A DNA stretch of 15,566 nt from DAIRFP01 sp036794995 (GTDB taxonomy: Bacteria > Desulfobacterota > Binatia > UBA9968), in assembly GCA_036794995.1 (NCBI GenBank), contig DAIRFP010000112.1, positions 1 through 15,566 of the forward strand. The letters are read 5' to 3'. Under the pieces are notes generated by a model that was given only the letters and a program-made list of their open reading frames with translations, made no database searches and was not told the origin of the DNA. Shown here one piece after another: positions 1-6,304 of this stretch. How positions within the stretch are numbered: the stretch's first letter is position 1; every line of letters begins with the position of its first letter. The translations under genes were made by a program, and so were the position numbers.

Positions 1-2
1 GG

Positions 3-800
3 CGACAGGGGCTGTTTTCACTTTTGTGGCTATGCGGGTTTGTGAGTGCCGCTTCGGCGCAAGAGATCGTTACGTTGCCCTCGCGACCCGGCGCGACGCA
101 GTCGTTCTTTATCGCCGGCCTACCGCAAAATCCGCAGGCCGTAGCGCTCTTGTTTCCCGGCGCCAGTGGGCTCATTCGGTTGCGGCAGGATAAAGACCAG
201 ATCAAGTTTGGCCCCAATAACTTCCTGGTCCGAAGCCGGGCCGAATACATCAAGCGCGGGGTCGTTGCGGTTATTGTGGACGCGCCGTCGGATCACCAGA
301 GCAGCGGCATGAGTGATGACTTTCGTATGGGGGTGGAACACTTCACGGATATTGCCGTTGTGGTTGCCGATCTGGGCAAGCGGTTCCCTGGGATCCCGAT
401 CTTTCTTGTCGGGACGAGCCGAGGCACAATCTCCGCTGCCGCTCTGGGCGCCAGGTTCGGGCCTCGACTGGCGGGGGTAGTGTTGTCTTCGACTTTGTTT
501 CGGAGCAGCGGCCGGTCCGGTGAAACCAATCTTGGCTTGAGTCAGTTTGATTTCGGGACTGTCAAGGTTCCGGTTCTGTTCGTGCATCACGTCAGCGATC
601 AATGCCGTGTGACCCCATACAGCGATGCGGCGAGGCTCGTGGATAAATACCCGCTGATCTCCGTCTTTGGCGGTCGTGCGCCGGAATCAGGGCCTTGCGA
701 TGCCTTCAGCGCCCATGGCTATTTCGGCAGGGAATCGGAGACCGTCGAGGAAATTGTGAACTGGATGCTCAAGAAACCGTTCCGTGAGGAAGTTCGATGA
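3..800 (+). CDS. Secreted alpha/beta hydrolase, 5' end beyond the window
   Basis: The reading frame is open to the left edge. A TTG at 24 is the first possible start, but the frame upstream encodes more of a hydrophobic segment (GLFSLLWLCGFVSAASA), so the true start is probably outside the window. A signal-peptidase-like site falls after ASA, before QE, which predicts an exported protein. Numbering from the TTG, the nucleophile elbow is GTSRG (Ser132). Candidate acid and base are Asp192 in HHVSDQC and His231 in SAHGYFG, in the usual order for an alpha/beta-hydrolase triad. Cys194 and Cys225 sit close to the acid and the base and could form a disulfide in an exported enzyme. The substrate cannot be told. 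The gene ends in ATGA, but the frame opened by that ATG is repeat DNA rather than a second gene. Confidence 0.85.
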   Translation, partial: RQGLFSLLWLCGFVSAASAQEIVTLPSRPGATQSFFIAGLPQNPQAVALLFPGASGLIRLRQDKDQIKFGPNNFLVRSRAEYIKRGVVAVIVDAPSDHQSSGMSDDFRMGVEHFTDIAVVVADLGKRFPGIPIFLVGTSRGTISAAALGARFGPRLAGVVLSSTLFRSSGRSGETNLGLSQFDFGTVKVPVLFVHHVSDQCRVTPYSDAARLVDKYPLISVFGGRAPESGPCDAFSAHGYFGRESETVEEIVNWMLKKPFREEVR

Positions 801-1131
801 TTCTCCACATAAAAGGGCGCCGGCGTACGGCTAATCAATGGAGTCTCTCCGGTTGTCCGAGTTTTTTTCTCCGTCACCCCGAAAAGGTTCCCCCTTTGGC
901 AAAAGGGGGATTAAGGGGGATTTTTTCTAGATGTGGAACCCTCGGTGACTTCGGAAATCTCCCCTGGCCCCTCTTTTCCAAAAAGGGGAATCCTGATCTT
1001 CCTCGTTCAGGGAGAGAGTTACGAGTGAGGCGCTAAGAGCATAGATACCCGGTCGGTGTAACAGCCCTTTCTGCTGTTTTGAAAAGAGAACCATTGATCT
1101 CTCGGCCCGCCTGTTGTGAAAAGAAAGTTTT
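801..1131. other. Non-coding stretch with inverted repeat
   Basis: I see no gene here. It holds the inverted G/C-run element at 888-990. It also has a small hairpin, AACAGC at 1060-1065 with GCTGTT at 1073-1078, running into four T residues. This is weak as a terminator. A purine-rich stretch (AAAAGAAAG, 1119-1127) is the only ribosome-binding candidate for the gene starting at 1132. Confidence 0.6.
888..990. repeat. Dispersed G/C-run inverted repeat
   Basis: Two related arms lie head to head. The first, 888-926, contains CCCCCTTTGGCAAAAGGGGG followed by ATTAAGGGGGATTT. The second, 955-990, read on the minus strand, gives TTCCCCTTTTTGGAAAAG followed by a similar G-run tail. Each arm is itself partly palindromic. 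When translated, this style of element gives peptides such as PPLAKGGLRGIF, which often appear as false ORFs in environmental genomes. It is probably a dispersed non-coding element able to form a large hairpin. Its family name is unknown to me. Confidence 0.7.
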
Positions 1132-2085
1132 ATGCCCGTGATCCCGCTAAAACCCGTCGACCGAGTCGAGGTCCTGAGCATCATGGACAATTCAATCGAT
1201 GTGCTCATGGGCAACACGCCCGTGGCCCAGCGCGCGCCGCGTGAACGCGACAGCCTGGCGAAGCCGCAACTGAGGGCCGAGCACGGCGTGTCCATGCTGG
1301 TGACGACGTATGCGGACGGAAACAAGGATTCGTTCCTGTTCGATACCGGCGTGACCGTCGATGGTGTGTTGCACAACATGAATGTCCTGGACGTCAAAGG
1401 CAACGAGCTGCACGCCATTGTCCTCAGTCATGGGCACACGGATCATACCCGGGGTCTCGTCGGATTGATCAAACGCTACGGCCGGCCGCGGATACCGATT
1501 GTTCTTCATCCGGATGCTTTCCTCAAACGAAAAAACGTCTTTCCCGACGGCCACGAGACCGAACATATTCCACCGAGCCAGCGCGACCTGGAAGCCGAGG
1601 ACGTGGAGATCATCGAAGAGCGCGGCCCGACGATGTTAGTCGGCGGCCAGGCGTTGGTGACCGGGCAAATCCCGCGTACGACACCGTACGAAAAAGGCAG
1701 CCCGGCACAAGTGGCTTGGATCGACGATCAGTGGCAGCCCGATCCATGGATTCACGACGATCAGGCGGTGATCATCAATGTCAAGAATAAGGGGTTGGTG
1801 GTGCTGACCGGCTGCGGTCACGCCGGCGTAATTAATACGCTCAATCATGCGCGCGATGTCACGGGGGTGAGTTACATCTATGCCGTCATCGGCGGATTCC
1901 ACCTCACGGGTCCGATGTTCGAGCCGATTATCGCCCCTACCCTGCAAGCCCTAAGGGAGTTTAACCCAAGCGTTATCGTCCCCGAGCATTGCACGGGCTG
2001 GCGCGCGATGCATTTGATCGCGCAGAAATTTCCGAATGCCTTTGTCCCCAACAGTGTTGGCACGCGGATGGTCATTGGCGTATGA
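1132..2085 (+). CDS. MBL-fold metallo-hydrolase (COG1237-like)
   Basis: This 317-residue protein has the metallo-beta-lactamase superfamily signature. An early FDTG (Asp71) is followed by the metal-binding HxHxDH motif as His100, His102, Asp104 and His105. Further candidate ligands are His230 in LTGCGHAGVINT, His257 in GGFHLTG and His286 in PEHCTGW. The TGCGHAG, GGFHL and EHCTGW blocks are typical of the COG1237 branch, which includes proteins annotated as dihydropterin-linked ribofuranosylaminobenzene phosphate synthases. Assigning that exact reaction here would be overreach. There is no signal peptide, so it is probably cytoplasmic. The ATG start has only a weak purine-rich site upstream. 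It is followed by a repeat and then luciferase-like oxidoreductase sequence on the same strand; co-transcription is possible. Confidence 0.88.
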   Translation: MPVIPLKPVDRVEVLSIMDNSIDVLMGNTPVAQRAPRERDSLAKPQLRAEHGVSMLVTTYADGNKDSFLFDTGVTVDGVLHNMNVLDVKGNELHAIVLSHGHTDHTRGLVGLIKRYGRPRIPIVLHPDAFLKRKNVFPDGHETEHIPPSQRDLEAEDVEIIEERGPTMLVGGQALVTGQIPRTTPYEKGSPAQVAWIDDQWQPDPWIHDDQAVIINVKNKGLVVLTGCGHAGVINTLNHARDVTGVSYIYAVIGGFHLTGPMFEPIIAPTLQALREFNPSVIVPEHCTGWRAMHLIAQKFPNAFVPNSVGTRMVIGV

Positions 2086-2091
2086 AGATGT

Positions 2092-2190
2092 GGTTCAAAG
2101 TTTAAGGTTCAACGTTCAAAGTAAAACCTCAAAACTCACCGAGTTCAAGACGATCAAGTCGTTCAAAATGTCCAAGCGGTTCAAAACGTT
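2092..2190. repeat. GTTCAAAG-type dispersed repeat, copy 1
   Basis: Repeated short units (GGTTCAAAG, AAGGTTCAACG, TTCAAAGT) make up much of the gap between the MBL hydrolase and the first oxidoreductase copy. The first 34 bases or so match the repeat at 2379-2434 almost exactly, with one difference; after that the two diverge. No coding signal is visible. Confidence 0.7.
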
Positions 2191-2209
2191 TAAGGAGTGA
2201 CGCAAGTAG

Positions 2210-2363
2210 ATGAAAGTCGGGTTGTTCACGGAGTTTTCCTATCCGGGCAAATCGGAGCAGCAAACTTATCGCGAAGTTTTGGAGCAGATCGCCCTCGCAG
2301 ATGAGCTCGGCTACGACTTTTTCTCGATCACCGAGAGTTATGGCAAAGACCTGTTTTCCTGCT
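2210..2363 (+). CDS. LLM-class flavin oxidoreductase, N-terminal fragment cut by assembly gap
   Basis: Fifty-one codons of a luciferase-like monooxygenase N-terminus (MKVGLFTEFSYPGKS onward) start at an ATG preceded by AAGGAG at 2192-2197. They run directly into ten N bases. Aligned without gaps to the complete copy at 2460, it differs at 19 of 154 bases. Only three of these change the residue (V3I, E22D, L29V). So the two copies have diverged under protein-level constraint rather than by random decay. The fragment is cut by missing sequence, not by a visible stop. It is either the first member of a tandem paralogue pair whose remainder lies in the gap, or a second strain's version of the same gene placed beside it by scaffolding. 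Confidence 0.8.
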
Positions 2364-2373
2364 NNNNNNNNNN
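2364..2373. other. Assembly gap (10 N)
   Basis: Ten consecutive undetermined bases. The real size of the gap is unknown. If the oxidoreductase on its left is full length, about 900 bases of it are missing here. Confidence 0.99.
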
Positions 2374-2378
2374 AACCC

Positions 2379-2434
2379 GGTTCAAAGTTCAAGGTTCAAC
2401 GTTCAAAGTAAAAAATCAAAATTCAACGGGCTCA
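2379..2434. repeat. GTTCAAAG-type dispersed repeat, copy 2
   Basis: A second copy of the TTCAAAG-rich element lies immediately upstream of the complete oxidoreductase gene. It occupies nearly the same position relative to the start codon as copy 1 does for the truncated gene. The shared upstream repeat means the duplicated unit includes the leader as well as the gene. Confidence 0.7.
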
Positions 2435-2459
2435 AAAGGTCTAACCGCACGCGGAAGTG

Positions 2460-3536
2460 ATGAAAATAGGCTTGTTCACGGAGTTTTCGTACCCGGGAAA
2501 ATCGGAGCAGCAAACTTACCGCGACGTTTTGGAGCAGATCGCCGTCGCCGATGAACTGGGCTATGACTTCTTCTCGATCACGGAGAGTTACGGGAAGGAC
2601 CTGTTTTCGTGCTCGCCGTTTCCCTTGGGTCTATACGCGGCCGCGGCGCAGCGGGCGACACGCATTCGCTTTCTCACCGGAATCATCAGCATGCCGCTGC
2701 ATCATCCAGCGATTTTGGCCAGCGAAATCGCCGCCGCGGACCTGCTCGCCAACGGACGGATTATGGTCGGCATCGGCCGCGGTCATCCCTGGGTGATTAA
2801 CCGAATGAACGTCGATGCTGCCGAAAGCACCGCGCGGTTCGAAGAAGGCATTCGTATGCTGGTGGAGATTTTCAAAGGCGAGTATATCGAAAAACTCGAC
2901 GGTCGGTTCTGGCAGATTCGCGACTTCCAGCTAAGCCCGGCGCCAGTGCAAGCGCCGCATCCGCCGATTTACACAGCCGCGGCGACGACACCTGAGAGCG
3001 CCAGCTTTGCCGGCGAAGTCGGTCAAGGTTTAGTCCAGCCGGGTTATCTCGGTATTCCTTTCGAGCTGGTTCGCGGTTTGACCGAGACCTACCGCAAGAA
3101 TTTGCCCGCAAAAAGCAATAGCGACGTTGTGCTCGGTATTCATCTGCATGTCGCGCGCGATCACGAGGAGGCCATTGCCAACGGTGCTCTCGCGCTGTCG
3201 AGCCAAGCCGACGTGTTTTTGCGCGGCAGACTGAGCCGGCCAACCCTCAGCGGTCAAGTTCAAACCTACGCGACCAAGACCGCGTCGAGAGAAGCGTTCG
3301 AAAAGCTATGCACGCCGGAGAAGGCGCGCGCCGCGGTTACGGCGGAATGGCCCAACGTCATGGCCGTCTGGGGTACGCCCGACGAATGCATCGAGAAGAT
3401 CAAATTTTACGCGGGCGCGCTTCGCCCCGAGCAACTGATGCTAAACATCGCTTCGGGCAGCCTGCCGCAAGACAAAGTGCTGTCTTCCATGCGACTATTC
3501 GCAGCGGAAGTGATGCCGGTAGTTCGAGGATTGTAA
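2460..3536 (+). CDS. LLM-class flavin-dependent oxidoreductase
   Basis: This 358-residue protein belongs to the bacterial luciferase-like (TIM-barrel) superfamily, whose members use FMN or F420 to oxidise or oxygenate small organic molecules. The typical N-terminal strand (MKIGLFTEFS) and the DLLANGRIMVGIGRGHP block (residues about 94-110) are present, and the length is normal for the family. A GTG at 2457 would add one residue, but the ATG at 2460 aligns with the ATG of the truncated copy upstream, so I prefer it. No strong ribosome-binding site is seen. Cofactor and substrate cannot be told from sequence. The protein is probably cytoplasmic. Confidence 0.9.
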   Translation: MKIGLFTEFSYPGKSEQQTYRDVLEQIAVADELGYDFFSITESYGKDLFSCSPFPLGLYAAAAQRATRIRFLTGIISMPLHHPAILASEIAAADLLANGRIMVGIGRGHPWVINRMNVDAAESTARFEEGIRMLVEIFKGEYIEKLDGRFWQIRDFQLSPAPVQAPHPPIYTAAATTPESASFAGEVGQGLVQPGYLGIPFELVRGLTETYRKNLPAKSNSDVVLGIHLHVARDHEEAIANGALALSSQADVFLRGRLSRPTLSGQVQTYATKTASREAFEKLCTPEKARAAVTAEWPNVMAVWGTPDECIEKIKFYAGALRPEQLMLNIASGSLPQDKVLSSMRLFAAEVMPVVRGL

Positions 3537-3634
3537 CCATAGCAATGCGCCGTCAGGTCAACGGTGCGCCGACAATCAATAGTTTGCGCCGCGCCCCCAT
3601 GCGTGTTTTTTCATGCGCAGCTGTTCTCTGCAGA

Positions 3635-3649
3635 AAGGAGAACCCATTG
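3635..3649 (+). promoter_or_regulatory. Ribosome-binding site fixing a TTG start
   Basis: AAGGAG at 3635-3640 is followed six bases later by TTG at 3647. This is the only start that places the signal peptide at the very N-terminus of the next protein. Longer in-frame starts would run back through the end of the oxidoreductase gene. Confidence 0.8.
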
Positions 3650-4675
3650 AATCGGGTTATTCTTATAGTGCTTGTGGTTATTTCATTGAGCTCCACGCTC
3701 CACGCGCAGTCGCCTTACTATCAAGGAAAGACGATTAGGATTGTCGTCAGCACCTCCCCCGGCGGCCTCTACGATGTTTACGCGCGATTGATCGCTCAAT
3801 ACCTTGGCAAATATATTCCCGGAAAACCCGAGGTGGTCGTGCAAAACATGCCCGGCGGCGGCAACATGGTCGGCGCAAATTATGTTTATACCATTGCCAA
3901 ACCCGATGGGTTAACGATGGGGACGTTCAACGCCGGGCTCTATTTCAACCAACTGGCGGGCAACAAGGACGCCCAATTCGACTGGACGAAATGGCTGTTT
4001 GTCGGCAGCCCGGATCGGTCGGAAGATTCGTTGTACATCCGGAGCGACACGCCGTTCAAGACGATTCACGACGCACGCAACGCCGCCGAGGGGCCCAAGT
4101 GCGGTGCGACGGGCGCAGGCACGACCGGACATTATCTGCCGACATTTTTGAATGACGCCATCGGCACCAAGTTCAACGTCGTTATGGGCTATCCCGGCGG
4201 ACCTGAGATCGACTTGGCGGTCGAGCGCAATGAAACCCATTGCCGCGCATCCACCATCGCCGGCTGGTTTTCCACCGAGCGTTACGCCGAGTGGAGGAAA
4301 AAGGCATTCGCGCATGTCCTGGTACAGACGAGTCGCAAGCGCGACCCTCGGCTGGCCAATGTGCCGACCGTTTTTGAACTGATGGATGAGTACAAGACCG
4401 CGGAGCCGATCCGGAAGTTGGCGAACGTCGTTATTGGGTCCAATGGCTTCGGCCGCCCCTACGCGCTTCCTCCGGCGACGCCGCCGGAACAGGTAAGGAT
4501 CATTCGTGAAGGGTTTGCGAAATCCTTGAGCGATCCGGACCTGATCGCCGAGGCCACCCGTCGCAGGATGGATGTCGAATACACGTCGGGGGAAGAGTTG
4601 GAAAAGCTGGCGAAGGAAGTCATCACGAAAGATGTCGAAGTGATCGAGCGGATGAAAAAGCTGTTGGGGAAGTAG
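3647..4675 (+). CDS. Tripartite tricarboxylate transporter (Bug-type) solute-binding protein
   Basis: From the TTG start this is a 342-residue exported protein. The signal peptide is MNRVILIVLVVISLSSTLHA, with likely cleavage after Ala20. The mature N-terminus (SPYYQGKTIRIVVSTSPGG, then LYDVYARL) and the following VVVQNMPGGGNMVGANYVY block match the Bug/TctC family. These are periplasmic proteins that bind carboxylates and deliver them to a TctA/TctB membrane pair. Asp43 in GLYDVYAR is at the conserved ligand-contact position. No tctA or tctB gene occurs in the window, so this is an orphan binding protein, as is common in this very expanded family. The ligand is unknown. Confidence 0.9.
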   Translation: MNRVILIVLVVISLSSTLHAQSPYYQGKTIRIVVSTSPGGLYDVYARLIAQYLGKYIPGKPEVVVQNMPGGGNMVGANYVYTIAKPDGLTMGTFNAGLYFNQLAGNKDAQFDWTKWLFVGSPDRSEDSLYIRSDTPFKTIHDARNAAEGPKCGATGAGTTGHYLPTFLNDAIGTKFNVVMGYPGGPEIDLAVERNETHCRASTIAGWFSTERYAEWRKKAFAHVLVQTSRKRDPRLANVPTVFELMDEYKTAEPIRKLANVVIGSNGFGRPYALPPATPPEQVRIIREGFAKSLSDPDLIAEATRRRMDVEYTSGEELEKLAKEVITKDVEVIERMKKLLGK

Positions 4676-4735
4676 ATTCGGGCGCAGTGTGATGACAGAA
4701 GTTTAGTTGATGAGCTAACGCTGCGGGTTTCTTTT

Positions 4736-4747
4736 GGACAATTGTCC
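4736..4747. promoter_or_regulatory. 12-bp perfect palindrome in a convergent gap
   Basis: GGACAATTGTCC is perfectly self-complementary. It lies between the 3' ends of the solute-binding protein gene (plus) and the antitoxin-like gene (minus). It could be a protein-binding site or part of a weak bidirectional terminator. There is no T-run on either side. Confidence 0.4.
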
Positions 4748-4772
4748 GGAGCCACAAGAACGAGGGCGATCG

Positions 4773-4973
4773 TCAGGTCGCTTTGCGTTTTGCGGCCAGT
4801 TCTCTTTCAATTTCGGCTTCGATTTCTTCCAGCGGGATGCGCCCAATGCTCTGAGACCGTTCGGCGAGAAACCGTTGAAACGTTTGGCTGTTACGAAGGG
4901 CGGACACTTCTTGATCGAAATCGTCGGCTTCGGCAATCACAAACTCCTTGCCATCAGAAGTTAGAAGTACCAC
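4773..4973 (-). CDS. Small antitoxin-like protein, start uncertain
   Basis: The reading frame encodes a compact charged protein: a beta-like TSDGKEFVIAEADDF segment, then helical FQRFLAERSQ and IPLEEIEAEIERELA. Short proteins of this build are often type II antitoxins or their orphans, but I cannot name the family. With the GTG at 4973, preceded by AAGGA four bases away, it is 66 residues. The natural N-terminus would fit a codon at 4988, but that codon is ATA. It has GGAG seven bases upstream, as if an ATG had been lost. In-frame ATGs at 5093 and 5099 would overlap the divergent plus-strand gene and have no ribosome-binding site. No toxin gene follows on the minus strand. Confidence 0.55.
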   Translation of the reverse strand: MVLLTSDGKEFVIAEADDFDQEVSALRNSQTFQRFLAERSQSIGRIPLEEIEAEIERELAAKRKAT

Positions 4974-5091
4974 GGTTTCCTTGACTATTCCGGTCTCCGC
5001 AACAAGTATTCTAACGACCTTGCGGACTGTGAATTGAAGTTTGACACGGTCGTTCCATCTGCGGTAACTGTGGCTCGATACGGAGGGTCCC

Positions 5092-6078
5092 ATGTTCATC
5101 CGGTTTGGATGGTTAGTAGCCTTTCTGGGTTCGGTACTCCTCGTTACTCCGGTTGTGGCCCAAGATAAGCCGAAAATTTTTTTGGGCGCGTCAAGCAAAA
5201 CCCTCGGCTACAGCCCGCTGTGGGTTGGCGCGAAGAAAGGTTTTTTCGAACAACAAGGACTCGACGTTCAGCTAGTGCTCCTGCGCGGCATGCCGATGAC
5301 CGTCCAGGCGCTTTCCGCGGGATCTTTGCATATCGGCTCGGGAGGCGCCGAGCCCTATATCGACGCATCCGAGCGGGGCTTGGATTTCATCCTTACCGGC
5401 GGCGTCATCAACGGCACTGCCCAACACCTCATCGCTGCGAAGAACATCAAGACCTACGAAAATCTGCGCGGAGGTACCATTGGCACGGCGTCGCTAACCG
5501 GCGGCACGATCACGGTGCTGCGCGAGGCATTGAGGATAAAAGGGCTGGAGTATCCCCGCGATTATAAACTTTTGATCGTCGCCGGCGGCTCGGCAGCTAA
5601 CTTCGCGGCCTTGCAATCAGGCCAAATCACCGCGACGACGGTGGCAGTGCCGCTCAACTATGCGGCTGAAGAGGCCGGTTTCAATATCGTGGGCAAGCTT
5701 TCCGACGGAGTGCCCCATTTTCAAACCAACGTTATTGCCGCGCGCCGGAGCTGGGCGGAGAAGAATCGCCCCGTGATGGTGCGTTTCATGCGGGCGATGG
5801 TGCAATCCCTGCGCTGGCTGCATGACAACCGCGAAGCCGCGGTGGAGTTCTTGACCAAAGAAATGCAGCTGAAATCCGCCCATGCTCACAAAGGCTGGGA
5901 GTTTTATACGCAGAATCACCTCTGGCCGCCCGACGGCGAAGTCACGATGGAAGGGCTCAAATACAATATCCGTATCTACGGCGACCAAGTCGGCGCCAAG
6001 GGCCCGCTGCCGGAGCCGGGAAAATACGTCGATCAGAGCTATCTGGATGAAGCGCTCAAGGGACTCGGTAAACGCTAA
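5092..6078 (+). CDS. ABC transporter substrate-binding protein (NMT1/SsuA-like)
   Basis: This 328-residue exported protein has a hydrophobic signal segment (residues 5-20) and a likely cleavage after VVA (residue 23). The early block LGYSPLWVGAKKGFFEQQGL, followed by a ligand-region stretch with the pattern LSAGSLHIGSGG, is the hallmark of the NMT1/THI5/SsuA periplasmic-binding fold. That family binds pyrimidine precursors, sulfonates, nitrate or aromatic acids. CGGAGGG at 5081-5087 gives a good ribosome-binding site for the ATG. No ATPase or permease gene is nearby, so it is an orphan like the Bug-type protein upstream. The ligand cannot be predicted. Confidence 0.9.
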   Translation: MFIRFGWLVAFLGSVLLVTPVVAQDKPKIFLGASSKTLGYSPLWVGAKKGFFEQQGLDVQLVLLRGMPMTVQALSAGSLHIGSGGAEPYIDASERGLDFILTGGVINGTAQHLIAAKNIKTYENLRGGTIGTASLTGGTITVLREALRIKGLEYPRDYKLLIVAGGSAANFAALQSGQITATTVAVPLNYAAEEAGFNIVGKLSDGVPHFQTNVIAARRSWAEKNRPVMVRFMRAMVQSLRWLHDNREAAVEFLTKEMQLKSAHAHKGWEFYTQNHLWPPDGEVTMEGLKYNIRIYGDQVGAKGPLPEPGKYVDQSYLDEALKGLGKR

Positions 6079-6104
6079 TGCACGGGGAGCAGTCGGTTTT
6101 CAGA

Positions 6105-6184
6105 CCCTATCGGATTGACTCGCTTCGTCCGGCTGGAGTAATCCTAAAGCCGGTGAGATCAACTCGAGTCAATAAGGGCTTTAG
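6105..6184. other. Self-complementary region with alternative helices (candidate structured RNA or terminator)
   Basis: Three helix sets lie here. The outer set is ATTGACTCG (6114-6122) with CGAGTCAAT (6165-6173), nine perfect pairs. It can be extended by CCCT (6105-6108) with AGGG (6175-6178). The inner set is CCGGCT (6129-6134) with AGCCGG (6148-6153). The competing set is CTAAAGCC (6144-6151) with GGCTTTAG (6177-6184), eight perfect pairs. It overlaps the inner helix and crosses the outer one. The region begins 27 bases after the stop of the binding-protein gene and lies about 120 bases before the propeller gene. A terminator, a dispersed element or a regulatory RNA are all possible. No U-run follows. 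Confidence 0.5.
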
Positions 6185-6218
6185 TAGAGTGCGGACCTGG
6201 GTTTGCGGTGAATGTTTA

Positions 6219-6250
6219 GTTTCGAGTTGCGAGTTTCGGGTTTCGAATTG
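6219..6250. repeat. GTTTCGAG/GGGTTTCG dispersed repeat
   Basis: Short reiterated units (TTTCGAGTTGCGAG, TTTCGGGTTTCGAA) resemble the arms of the palindromic element at 8354-8499. The bases just downstream (CCGCGGAGTTCTTGTAA) also resemble the sequence next to the right arm there (TTCGCGGAGCTCTTCTAA). This suggests related copies of one element. Confidence 0.55.
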
Positions 6251-6304
6251 ACACCGCGGAGTTCTTGTAAGCTGTTCTAAGTTCAAGTCTTGACGGAGGG
6301 AACC

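Noticed and set aside
797..1036. Open frame overlapping the first hydrolase stop by ATGA, as if translationally coupled
   Set aside because: The frame crosses the G/C-run repeat and translates to the familiar false peptide PPLAKGGLRGIF. It has no ribosome-binding site or protein-like composition.
2364..2554. Continuation of the truncated oxidoreductase frame through the N bases
   Set aside because: After the gap the frame reads through the TTCAAAG repeat and then out of phase through the second gene copy, so the translation is meaningless.
3308..3646. Long N-terminal extension of the Bug-type protein
   Set aside because: It overlaps the oxidoreductase gene out of frame. The TTG at 3647 has a good ribosome-binding site and places the signal peptide at the start.
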